Assembly (NCBI RefSeq): GCF_041260665.1
Contig: NZ_JBGCCT010000004.1
Location: 186,001-250,000, forward strand
From: Catenulispora sp. GP43
Lineage (GTDB): Bacteria > Actinomycetota > Actinomycetes > Streptomycetales > Catenulisporaceae
Direction of reading: 5' to 3'
DNA: 64,000 nucleotides
Shown: positions 21,629 through 29,369 of the stretch, piece by piece
Numbering within the stretch: position 1 is the first letter of the stretch
Layout of the letters: each line of letters opens with the position of its first letter
Made by a program: the position numbers and the translations under genes
Notes under the pieces: model-generated
Told to the model about the DNA's origin: nothing
The model's input: the letters and a program-made list of their open reading frames with translations, nothing else
Database searches by the model: none

Positions 21629-24049
21629 ATGCCCGAGACTCCCGAGACTCCCGAGGCCCCCGAACCCCCCGCGCCGCTCGCGACCCGGCTGGCGATCGTC
21701 TCGACCTACGCGCCGCGCCGCTGTGGGATCGCCACGTTCTCGCAGGATCTGACCACCGCCCTGGCCCGGTCCGCGCCGGACGTGGCGGTGGAGATCTGCG
21801 CGCTGGACCGGGACGGCCTGGACTACCCGGCCGAGGTCCGCACCGTCATCGAGCAGGACTGCCATGCCGACTACCGACGGGCCGCCGCACACCTGGCCGA
21901 CGCCGGGGTGGACGCCGTCGTCATCGAACACGAATACGGGATCTTCGGCGGCCCCGACGGGGCGTGGATCACCGGGTTCGCCGCCGAGCTGGCGCAGCGC
22001 GGGGTGCCGTATCTGGTGACGCTGCACACCGTGCTCTCCGAGCCGACCCACAGCCAGGCCGCGACGCTGCACCGGCTGTGCCGGGACGCGGCGGCGGTCA
22101 CGGTGTTCACCGAGACGGCGCGCACGCTGGCCGTGCGCACCGGGATCGCGCCGCCGGACCGGATCGTGCATGTGCCGCACGGCGCGCCGACGGCGGTCAC
22201 GGACTTCACGGACGCTACGAACTTCACGGACTTCACGGGCTTCACGGACTCCAAGCGCGCCACGGACGCCACGGCATCGCACGAGATCGGCACGGAGGTC
22301 CGGCGGACGCTGGACGGGCTCGCCGGGCGGCGTCTGCTGTCGACGTTCGGTCTGATCTCCCCCGGCAAGGGCCTGCAGACCGCGATCGAGGCCCTGGGGC
22401 TGATCGCCTCGGAGCACCCGGACGCCGCGTATCTGATCGCCGGATCGACGCACCCTGAGATCGTGCGCACCAGCGGCGAGGACTATCGCGAAACCCTGGT
22501 TCAGACAGCCGAACAGGCCGGGATCGCCGACCGCGTGGCGTTCCTGGACAGCTTCCTGACCGAGAACGAGATCGGCGCGATCCTGGCGCGGACGGAGATC
22601 TTCTGCACTCCGTACCGCTCGCGGGAGCAGATCTCCTCGGGGGCGCTCACTTTCGCCGTCGCCGCCGGAAAGCCGGTGGTGTCGACCGCCTACCACTACG
22701 CTGTGGACATGCTCGGTGACGGTGCCGGGATCACCGTTCCGCCGGAGGACGCAGAGGCCTTCGCCGGGGCGCTGCGCACGCTGCTCGGCGACGACGCGCG
22801 GCTGGCCGCCGCGGGCCGGGCGGCGCGGGAGCGCGGGGCGGATCTGCGCTGGGACGCGGTTGCGAAGCGGTTCGCGGCGATCGTCCGGGCCTGTGCGGAG
22901 CAGCGGCGGCGGGAGGTGCCGACGGTGCCGGCGGTGCCGGCCGGGAGCGTGCGGCCACCGCGGCTGAAGCTGAAGTACCTGACCCAGCTCACCGACTCCG
23001 GCGGGATAGTGCAGTTCGGGCAGGGGATGCGGCCGGATCCGGCGTCCGGGCACTGCGTCGACGACGTGGCGCGGCTGGCGATCGTCGCGGCCGGACTGTG
23101 CGCGGAGCCGCCGCAGGCGCTGCGCGGGGCGGCGCCGCACGAGTGGCTGGACACGAGCCTGGACTTCCTGCAGGCGGCCTACGATCCGGACGCGCGGGCG
23201 GCGCGGAACATGCGCACCGTCGAGGGCGCCTGGCTGGACGAGCCGCATTCCGGGGACCATGTCGGGCGGATGATCTGGGCGTTGGGCGAGATCGCGGCGA
23301 CGCCGGCGGTCCCGGACAAGTTCCGGGAGCGGGCGGCTGAGCAGCTGATGGAGGCGCTGCCCGCGGTCGGGGGGCTGCGCGATCTGCGGAGCGTGGCGTA
23401 CGCGGTGCTCGGGCTGGTGCAGGTCGCCGAGCCGACGCGGGAGCTCGAGCGGTGCGTGGCGCGGCTGGACGCGGCGTGGCAGGACGCCGCCATCGAGGGA
23501 TGGCCGTGGTTCGAGGAGCAGTTGTCGTACGACAACGCGCGGCTGGCGCAGGCGCTGCTGGCCGGCGGGGCGCGGGCCGGGGACGCGGCCGTGGCCGGGC
23601 GGGGGTTGAGGGCGCTGGACTGGTATCTGGCGCAGGTGGGGCTCGGGGTCCGCGCCGACGACGCCAACGCTGATGCCAACGCCAACGTCCGGCTCGCACT
23701 CATAGGGAATCTGTGGCGGCGCAAGGGGGCGGCGCGTCCCGAGTACGAGGGCGCGGAGCAGCCGGTCGACGCCGCGGCGGCGGTGGAGGCGTGCGCGGCT
23801 GCGTGGCGGGTGACCGGGGACACGCGGTACGCCAGGTGCGCGAGACGTTCGTTCGGCTGGTTCCTGGGGGAGAACCGGCTAGGACTACCGCTGTACGACT
23901 CCGGTTCCGGCGGGTGCCGGGACGGACTGCAGGCCGGGGACACCAACCCCAACCAGGGGGCGGAGTCGACGCTGGCCTATCACCAGGCGCGCCTGGGACT
24001 GATCCGGGCGGGCCTGGCCGACGACAGGGACGAAGCCATTTCACGATGA
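21629..24049 (+). CDS. GT4 glycosyltransferase fused to a C-terminal helical-toroid-like domain
   Basis: An 806-residue protein. Residues about 20-420 are a GT-B glycosyltransferase: RLAIVSTYAPRRCGIATFSQ at the front, EHEYGIFGG, TLHTV, HVPHGAP, FGLISPGKGLQTAIEAL, and the sugar-nucleotide region with YRSREQISSGALTFAVAAGK. Residues about 435-806 are all-helical with conserved aromatic and acidic residues (SGHCVDDVAR, WLDEPHSGDHVGRMIWALGE, WFEEQLSYDNARLAQAL). This resembles an (alpha/alpha)6 toroid, as in glycan-processing enzymes. A Phe-Thr-Asp repeat interrupts the GT part near residue 191. The GH130 gene follows after 12 nt, so both probably act on mannose-containing glycans (inference). Confidence 0.82.
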   Translation: MPETPETPEAPEPPAPLATRLAIVSTYAPRRCGIATFSQDLTTALARSAPDVAVEICALDRDGLDYPAEVRTVIEQDCHADYRRAAAHLADAGVDAVVIEHEYGIFGGPDGAWITGFAAELAQRGVPYLVTLHTVLSEPTHSQAATLHRLCRDAAAVTVFTETARTLAVRTGIAPPDRIVHVPHGAPTAVTDFTDATNFTDFTGFTDSKRATDATASHEIGTEVRRTLDGLAGRRLLSTFGLISPGKGLQTAIEALGLIASEHPDAAYLIAGSTHPEIVRTSGEDYRETLVQTAEQAGIADRVAFLDSFLTENEIGAILARTEIFCTPYRSREQISSGALTFAVAAGKPVVSTAYHYAVDMLGDGAGITVPPEDAEAFAGALRTLLGDDARLAAAGRAARERGADLRWDAVAKRFAAIVRACAEQRRREVPTVPAVPAGSVRPPRLKLKYLTQLTDSGGIVQFGQGMRPDPASGHCVDDVARLAIVAAGLCAEPPQALRGAAPHEWLDTSLDFLQAAYDPDARAARNMRTVEGAWLDEPHSGDHVGRMIWALGEIAATPAVPDKFRERAAEQLMEALPAVGGLRDLRSVAYAVLGLVQVAEPTRELERCVARLDAAWQDAAIEGWPWFEEQLSYDNARLAQALLAGGARAGDAAVAGRGLRALDWYLAQVGLGVRADDANADANANVRLALIGNLWRRKGAARPEYEGAEQPVDAAAAVEACAAAWRVTGDTRYARCARRSFGWFLGENRLGLPLYDSGSGGCRDGLQAGDTNPNQGAESTLAYHQARLGLIRAGLADDRDEAISR
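22199..22251 (+). repeat. In-frame 9-nt minisatellite in the GT4 gene
   Basis: TTCACGGAC-like units recur and encode Phe-Thr-Asp/Gly/Asn triplets around residues 191-208, between the sugar-acceptor half and the donor half of the GT-B fold. The repeat keeps the frame and lies where a surface loop is expected. Confidence 0.75.
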
Positions 24050-24061
24050 GGGGAAGCGGCC

Positions 24062-25015
24062 TTGCCGACCAAGGACGACGCCATCCGGGACCTGTTCACG
24101 CGGGAACCCGCCAATCCGATTCTGACCGCCGAGGACTGGCCCTACCGGGTGAACACGGTGTTCAACCCGGGCGCGGCCACCCACGGCGCCGAGACCGTAC
24201 TGCTGTGCCGGGTCGAGGACCAGCGCGGGATCTCCCACCTGACGGTCGCGCGCTCGCCCGACGGCGTGCACGGCTGGCGGGTGGAGCCCAAGCCGCTGCT
24301 GGCCGAGGACCCGGGCGACCACACGTCGATGTGGGGCGTGGAGGACTGCCGGGTGACGTGGGTGCCGGAGCTGGCGAAGTACGTGATCGCCTACACGGCG
24401 TACGGACCGTCAGGGCCCTGCGTCGCCCTGGCCACCACCGAGGACTTCCAGTCGGTGGAGAAACTGGGCGCGGTGATGCCGCCGGACGACAAGGACGCGG
24501 CACTGCTCCCCCGCCGGGTGAACGGCGACTTCATCCTGTACCACCGCCCGGTCAGCTCCCGCGACGGCAACCGGGGCAACATCTGGCTGTCCCGCTCCTC
24601 CGACCTGCACCACTGGTCGGCCCCCGAACCGGTGATGGCCAGCCGCGAGGGCCCGTGGTGGGACGCCGCGCGCATCGGCCTGGGCCCGGCCCCGATCGAG
24701 ACCGAGCACGGCTGGCTGGGCGTCTACCACGGCGTGAAGCAGATGCCGGCGGGCCCGCTGTACCGCGCGGGCCTGGTCCTGTTCGACCTGGACAACCCGG
24801 CCCGGGTCGTCCGCCGCTCCCCGGCCTGGGTGATGGGCCCGGCCGCGGAGTACGAGACCCGCGGCGACGTGCCGAACGTGGTGTTCCCGACGGGGATGGT
24901 GCACGACGAGGACAGCGGCGAGGTGCGGTTGTACTACGGGGCCGGGGATTCGGTGGTGGCGCTGGCGACGGCGCGGTTGGGGGAGTTGTTGGATCACTTG
25001 TGGCAGTACGGGTGA
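24062..25015 (+). CDS. GH130 glycosidase/phosphorylase
   Basis: A 317-residue protein. The start is TTG at 24062, 5 nt after GAGGGGAAG; no in-frame ATG or GTG fits. The five-bladed propeller pattern of GH130 is clear: VFNPGA, LLCRVEDQRG, SMWGVEDCRVTW, YTAYG, LYHRP, WWDAARIGLG, and FPTGMVHDEDSGEVRLYYGAGD. GH130 enzymes phosphorolyse or hydrolyse beta-mannosides (beta-1,4 or beta-1,2). No signal peptide is present. It forms an operon with the GT4 fusion, suggesting turnover of an intracellular mannan or a mannosylated intermediate (inference). Confidence 0.9.
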   Translation: MPTKDDAIRDLFTREPANPILTAEDWPYRVNTVFNPGAATHGAETVLLCRVEDQRGISHLTVARSPDGVHGWRVEPKPLLAEDPGDHTSMWGVEDCRVTWVPELAKYVIAYTAYGPSGPCVALATTEDFQSVEKLGAVMPPDDKDAALLPRRVNGDFILYHRPVSSRDGNRGNIWLSRSSDLHHWSAPEPVMASREGPWWDAARIGLGPAPIETEHGWLGVYHGVKQMPAGPLYRAGLVLFDLDNPARVVRRSPAWVMGPAAEYETRGDVPNVVFPTGMVHDEDSGEVRLYYGAGDSVVALATARLGELLDHLWQYG

Positions 25016-25040
25016 GGGCGGGGGCTGACGCGCAGAGATC

Positions 25041-25079
25041 GGGCGCGCGGGCCGAGGCACCGGTCCGGCTCGCGCGCCC
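25041..25079. terminator. Bidirectional terminator between GH130 and dodecin genes
   Basis: GGGCGCGCG and CGCGCGCCC form a perfect 9-bp outer stem with a short inner GCC/GGC stem, in the 97-nt gap between convergent genes. Confidence 0.7.
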
Positions 25080-25112
25080 ACGCGAAAGGCGCGAAAGGCG
25101 AGCCCCTCCCGC

Positions 25113-25328
25113 TCAGTCGGCCTCGTCGATCTGGAAGCCGACCTTCAGCCCGACCTGGAAGTGCGCCACCTCGCCGTCCTTCAGATGGCCGCGGATCTGG
25201 GTCACCTCGAACCAGTCCAGTTTGTGCAGGGTGGTGCCGGCGCGCTTGATGGCGTTGCGGATGGCGGCGTCGATGCCCTCGTGGGAGGAGCCGACGATCT
25301 CGGTGACGCGGTAAGTGTGCTCGCTCAT
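25113..25328 (-). CDS. Dodecin (flavin-storage protein)
   Basis: A 71-residue protein, typical of dodecins. It contains YRVTEIVGSS, then the helix IDAAIRNAIKRAG, and the flavin-stacking region with LDWFEV and QIRGHL. GGGAG lies before the ATG. Dodecins form hollow 12-mers that bind flavin or CoA and buffer free flavin. It is a single gene. Confidence 0.95.
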   Translation of the reverse strand: MSEHTYRVTEIVGSSHEGIDAAIRNAIKRAGTTLHKLDWFEVTQIRGHLKDGEVAHFQVGLKVGFQIDEAD

Positions 25329-25480
25329 GGTGGTCTCCCGGCTGGTCGTCCTGGGGTCCAGGCTGGGGCCGGGGGGCTGGGGGCGCATCCGGAGGGCGCG
25401 CGGGGTGGCGGCCAAGCGGGTGACGGGCGGCGGGGCGGAAAGCGGTGGTCGTGCGATCACCCCGCTGGCATGCTGGCTCC

Positions 25481-26197
25481 GTGGCGAAAGCGGATATCAG
25501 CATCACCTTCGACCCCGGGTTGCACATCTTCCTCGCGGCGGCGAACCGGCGGGCCGGGGCGGCTGTGGAGACCGATGCCACCTCCAGCTTGGGGCACGTC
25601 GTGGAGGCGCTCGGCGTCCCGTTGGTCGAGGTCGGCGAGTTGCTGGTCGACGGGCAGCCCGCGGCGGCCGGGCGCGTGCCGGTCTCCGGCGAGCACGTCG
25701 AGGTCCGCAAGCTGGTCTTTCCGCAGCGTGTTCCGGGTCCGCTGCGCTTCCTGCTGGACATCCACCTCGGGACGCTCGCGCGGCGGCTGCGGGTGCTCGG
25801 CATCGACGCCGCGTATGAGACCCCTGACATCGGGGACGCGGCGTTGGCGGCGCGTTCCGCGCAGGAGCAGCGGGTGATGCTCTCGCGCGATCGCGGGCTG
25901 CTGCACCGGCGCGAGCTGTTCGCCGGGGCCTACGTCTACAGCCACAAGCCCGCGGTGCAGCTCGACGAGATCCTGGACCGCTTCCAGCCGGAGCTGGCGC
26001 CGTGGACGCGCTGCACCGCGTGCAACGGCGTGCTGCGGCCGGTGCCCAAGGAGGAGATGCGCGACCGGCTGGAGAGCGGCACCGCCAAGTCCTACGACGC
26101 CTTCGCCGAATGCGAGTCCTGCGGCCACGCCTACTGGCGCGGGGCGCACTCGGCCAGCCTGGACGCGATCGTGGAGCAGGCGACCCGGCACCGGTAG
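25481..26197 (+). CDS. Mut7-C RNase-domain protein with N-terminal ubiquitin-like domain
   Basis: About 238 residues if GTG 25481 is used; GTG 25445 is an alternative with a weak SD. Residues 1-80 are a MoaD/ThiS-like beta-grasp (LGVPLVEVGELLVDGQPA). Residues about 85-235 are a PIN-related Mut7-C domain: FLLDIHLGTLARRLRVLGID, LSRDRGLL, and a zinc ribbon from CTACN and CESCG. Family members are predicted RNases; the role in bacteria is not established. Confidence 0.85.
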   Translation: MAKADISITFDPGLHIFLAAANRRAGAAVETDATSSLGHVVEALGVPLVEVGELLVDGQPAAAGRVPVSGEHVEVRKLVFPQRVPGPLRFLLDIHLGTLARRLRVLGIDAAYETPDIGDAALAARSAQEQRVMLSRDRGLLHRRELFAGAYVYSHKPAVQLDEILDRFQPELAPWTRCTACNGVLRPVPKEEMRDRLESGTAKSYDAFAECESCGHAYWRGAHSASLDAIVEQATRHR

Positions 26198-26302
26198 AAA
26201 TACCTGATCCCCCAGAGCGCTGCGGGTAGTTCTGCCGGTGTGCCCCCACTACGGAGCGGGTTAGGGTCCCGTGTCCATCCGGGAATGGCGAGGGGAACAT
26301 CC

Positions 26303-27073
26303 GTGGGCATCTTGGGCAGACTGAAGAGCATCGTCGACGTCGGCTTCAAGGTGCTGCCCGACGCACCGGCGCTGACCCCGCAGCAGGAACGCGGCCTCGC
26401 GCTGGGCGCCGTGTACGCAGCCGGCGACTACCTGCCGATCAACGCCCTGACCACCGCGGCCGAACCACACATCGCGGCCAAGATCCTCGAGCAGTCCTGG
26501 GACGTCCACGACGCCCACTCGGCCCGCGCCACCTACCGCTTCCTGCTCGACGACGGCGGCCATCGCGCCATCTACTCCTGCCTACGCGGCTACCTGAACG
26601 CCGGCTGGGACCTCAGCCGGGCCGACGAGCGAGCCCGGGTCGAGCAGGCGACGCGGGAGATCCCGGCGATCGCCGTCCAGCGCGGCGAGCGCCCGGATCT
26701 GGCGCTGAACTACTTCCAGTCGGCATGGCCGCTTCGGGCGATGATGCAGTGGTACCACCCGCGGCGGATCGTCGACAGTGTCGCGGCCTGGGACGCGGCG
26801 CGGGTGGTGCACGTCAGCCGGTTCGTCGTGGACGCCGGGTACCTGCCGGCGGACGAGGCGTGGGCGGCGATCGACGCGGCGGTGCGGATGGTGCGGCCGG
26901 AGTACCCGTCGTGGGCGGAGTTCCAGCTGGGGTTCCTGGCCGGGCGGGTCTTCTGGCAGGCAAACGCGGGGTTCGACGCTCAAGAGATCAGCGCCGACTA
27001 CCGGAAGTACACCAACGCAGGGAAGTCGTTGCTGGGCAAGGCGGAGAGTCCTTGGCTGCGGCTGCCCTGGTAA
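26303..27073 (+). CDS. DUF1266 protein
   Basis: A 256-residue protein. GTG 26303 is chosen because AGGGGAA ends 5 nt before it. The family signature lies in the C-terminal 180 residues: W at WDVHD, then RGYLNAGWDLSRADE, FQSAWPLRAMMQWYHP, AWDAARVVHVSRFVVDAGYL, and WAEFQLGFLAGRVFW. The function is unknown. The N-terminus is amphipathic and may associate with membranes. Its stop is one base from the stop of the convergent DeoR gene. Confidence 0.85.
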   Translation: MGILGRLKSIVDVGFKVLPDAPALTPQQERGLALGAVYAAGDYLPINALTTAAEPHIAAKILEQSWDVHDAHSARATYRFLLDDGGHRAIYSCLRGYLNAGWDLSRADERARVEQATREIPAIAVQRGERPDLALNYFQSAWPLRAMMQWYHPRRIVDSVAAWDAARVVHVSRFVVDAGYLPADEAWAAIDAAVRMVRPEYPSWAEFQLGFLAGRVFWQANAGFDAQEISADYRKYTNAGKSLLGKAESPWLRLPW

Positions 27074-27074
27074 A

Positions 27075-27836
27075 TCAGGCCCGCACCACCCGCACCCCGG
27101 CGTCCCCGAACTCCCCTGCGGTCTCCTCGTCCAGACCGGTGTCGGTGATGAACAGGTCGACGTCGCTCAGCCCGCCGAAGCGCGCCATGCAGTCGTTGCC
27201 GACCTTCCCGTGGTCGGCCAGCAGCACGGTGCGCCGGGCGGCGCCGATCATGGCGCGCTTCACCGCCGCCTCGGTGATGTCGGGGGTGGTCAGTCCGCGC
27301 GCCACCGAGACCCCGTTGGTCGCCAGGAAAGCCACGTCGACGCACAGCTGGGACAGCGGCGCCAGTGCCCAGTCGTCGACCGCCGCCATGGTCCGGCCGC
27401 GGATGCGGCCGCCGAGCATCAGGACCGTGAGATTCGGGCGGGTGGCCAGCTGGGCGCCGAAGGCCGGGGCGTTCACCACGACGGTCAGCTCCCGGTCCAC
27501 CGGCAGGATCTCGATCAGGCGCCCGGTGGTGGTGCCGGCGTCGATGATGATCGAGCCCTCCTGCGGCAGCTCCGCCAGGGCGGCTTTGGCGATGCGCTCC
27601 TTCTCCGCGGTCATCACCGCGTCCCGGGCCGCGACGCCGGGCTCGAACCCGAGGCGCTCGACGGGAATCGCGCCGCCGTGCACGCGCCGGACGACCCCGG
27701 CGCGCTCCAGCACGGTCAGGTCCCGCCGGATGGTCTCGGTGGTGACCGACAGCTCCTCGGCCAGCCCCACCACGTCGACCCGTCCGGCGGCCCGCGCCTT
27801 CGCCAGGATGGCCTGCTGGCGCTCCTCCGCGTACAT
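27075..27836 (-). CDS. DeoR-family transcriptional regulator
   Basis: A 253-residue protein. The helix-turn-helix (residues 1-57) has ERQQAILAKARAAGRVDVVG and ETIRRDLTVLERAGVVRRVH. The DeoR C-terminal sensor has IIIDAGTTTGRL, LATNGVS, VLLADHGKVG and DLFITD. Members sense phosphorylated sugars. GGTGGAGA lies before the ATG. It is divergent from the Mrr-type gene, 99 bp apart; no sugar operon is adjacent, so its target is unclear. Confidence 0.93.
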   Translation of the reverse strand: MYAEERQQAILAKARAAGRVDVVGLAEELSVTTETIRRDLTVLERAGVVRRVHGGAIPVERLGFEPGVAARDAVMTAEKERIAKAALAELPQEGSIIIDAGTTTGRLIEILPVDRELTVVVNAPAFGAQLATRPNLTVLMLGGRIRGRTMAAVDDWALAPLSQLCVDVAFLATNGVSVARGLTTPDITEAAVKRAMIGAARRTVLLADHGKVGNDCMARFGGLSDVDLFITDTGLDEETAGEFGDAGVRVVRA

Positions 27837-27935
27837 GTCTCCACCCCTGATGTCGCCGCGCCGATCACCGCAATTGTAGGGGGCCGGGGCGGGCAGACTG
27901 ATGGTCGAGGGTTTTTCACCGGGGAGGAAGACTTC

Positions 27936-29369
27936 GTGGCGGGGTCGAAGCCGAAAGGCGTCGCGCAGCAGCTTTTCGAAGCGCAGCAGCGCAGAGCGGC
28001 GCACAAGGCGGCGTTGGAGAAGGCTGCCCTGGCGGCGCGGGAGAAGGAGAAGCGGGCTGCGGCGCGTCGGGAGGAGGCCGCCGCTCGGCAGGCCCGGCGG
28101 GCCGCGGAGGAGTCGGCCAAGCGGCAGCAGGCGTCCGACGCGCGCCAGGTGCAGCAGGTGCTCCGGGAGATGGAGAAGCGGGAGACGCTGCGCCAGCAGG
28201 CCGAAGCGCGCGAGGCCATGGTCCGGGAGCGCAATGCCGCTCGGGACGAGAAGGCGCAGGCTGTGCAGCGGCTCAAGGACGAGGCGGCGGAGCGCACCCG
28301 GGAGATCGAGCGGCGGGTTGAGGCGATCGGCAGTGTCCTGGCCGGTCGTGACCGCGGATTGGAGCCGCTGCGTGCGGACTCCGGCGCCGCTCTCGACAGC
28401 GGCGGCGCCGAGGGCTTCGCCGACCGCGTCTCGCAAATCCTCGCCGAGCGCGCCTTCCTCAAGCGTGCGCGTCCAGAGGTGGCCTACTCCCCCGACACAC
28501 GTCGTCTGACCGTCGCAGTCGATCTGCCGCGGCCTGAAGGCGTCCCGGCCGACAAGGCGTTCCGCTACGTCGCGGCGCGAGGCGAGATCGTGGCGATACC
28601 GAGGCGTGAGGCGGAGAAACAGAGTATCTACCAAGACGCCGTGGCACGCCTTGCCCTGTGCGTCGCCGACTACGCCGCCGCCGTCACCGCACCGGAGGCC
28701 GTCGATGTCATCGCCGTCAACGGCCACGTGCGCGCCACCGATCCGGCGACCGGCCGGCCGGTGCGGCCGTGTCTGGTGAGTCTTCTCGTGGAACGCGACG
28801 TCTTCGAGCGCGTCGCGCTGGACGAGCCGCGTCTGGATCCGGTGCAATGCCTGATACATCTCAGGGCCCTGTTGTCCGACGATCCCTGCGGCCTCCAGCC
28901 GGTGATCCCGTTCGCTGATCCCGGCCTGGAGCGCCGCCGGCCCGCCGAAGCAGCGGCCGTCCTGGACCTGGCGACCATGGACCCCTACGACTTCGAACGC
29001 CTCATCCGCGACCTGTTCCTCGCCATGGGTTTCAGAGCCTGGAAGACCCCGGACAGCCGTGACGGCGGTGTCGACGCGGTGGCGGTCCGCGACGACATCG
29101 CCATCGGCGGTGTCTGTGTCATCCAGGCCAAGCGCTACACCCACACCGTGCCGGTCGAGGCGGTGCGCGCGCTGTACGGCACGATGCAGGAGCACAAGGC
29201 CTACACCGGCCTGGTCGTCACCACCTCGTCCTTCGGACCGGCCAGCCACGCCTTCGCCGCCGAGGTCGGGCGGATCACCCTGGTCGACGGCGCACGCCTC
29301 AGGGCCCTGATCAAGGAGCACCTGGGCATGGACGCGGTGATCAGCGGACGCAGGACAGCGACGAGCTGA
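27936..29369 (+). CDS. Mrr-type restriction endonuclease-like protein with long coiled coil
   Basis: A 477-residue protein starting at GTG, 5 nt after GGGGAGGAAG. Residues about 5-135 are a Lys/Glu/Arg/Ala-rich coiled coil. A middle domain (about 170-340) has no recognised family. The C-terminal 130 residues are a PD-(D/E)XK fold of the Mrr type: YDFERLIRDLFLAMGF, DGGVDAV and QAKRY give the catalytic D-x(n)-Q-x-K order. Mrr proteins cut modified DNA, but many fusions act in other defence or repair settings. There is no methylase neighbour. It converges on and overlaps the lanthipeptide synthetase by 29 bp. Confidence 0.8.
   Translation: MAGSKPKGVAQQLFEAQQRRAAHKAALEKAALAAREKEKRAAARREEAAARQARRAAEESAKRQQASDARQVQQVLREMEKRETLRQQAEAREAMVRERNAARDEKAQAVQRLKDEAAERTREIERRVEAIGSVLAGRDRGLEPLRADSGAALDSGGAEGFADRVSQILAERAFLKRARPEVAYSPDTRRLTVAVDLPRPEGVPADKAFRYVAARGEIVAIPRREAEKQSIYQDAVARLALCVADYAAAVTAPEAVDVIAVNGHVRATDPATGRPVRPCLVSLLVERDVFERVALDEPRLDPVQCLIHLRALLSDDPCGLQPVIPFADPGLERRRPAEAAAVLDLATMDPYDFERLIRDLFLAMGFRAWKTPDSRDGGVDAVAVRDDIAIGGVCVIQAKRYTHTVPVEAVRALYGTMQEHKAYTGLVVTTSSFGPASHAFAAEVGRITLVDGARLRALIKEHLGMDAVISGRRTATS

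Noticed and set aside
22170-22355. Short Arg/Ser-rich frame in the GT4 gene
   Set aside because: It is an out-of-frame reading of the minisatellite and surrounding GC-rich codons.
27075-29321. A 748-codon minus frame covering the DeoR gene and the Mrr gene
   Set aside because: Only the last 253 codons match a family (DeoR); the rest is antisense of the Mrr-type gene.
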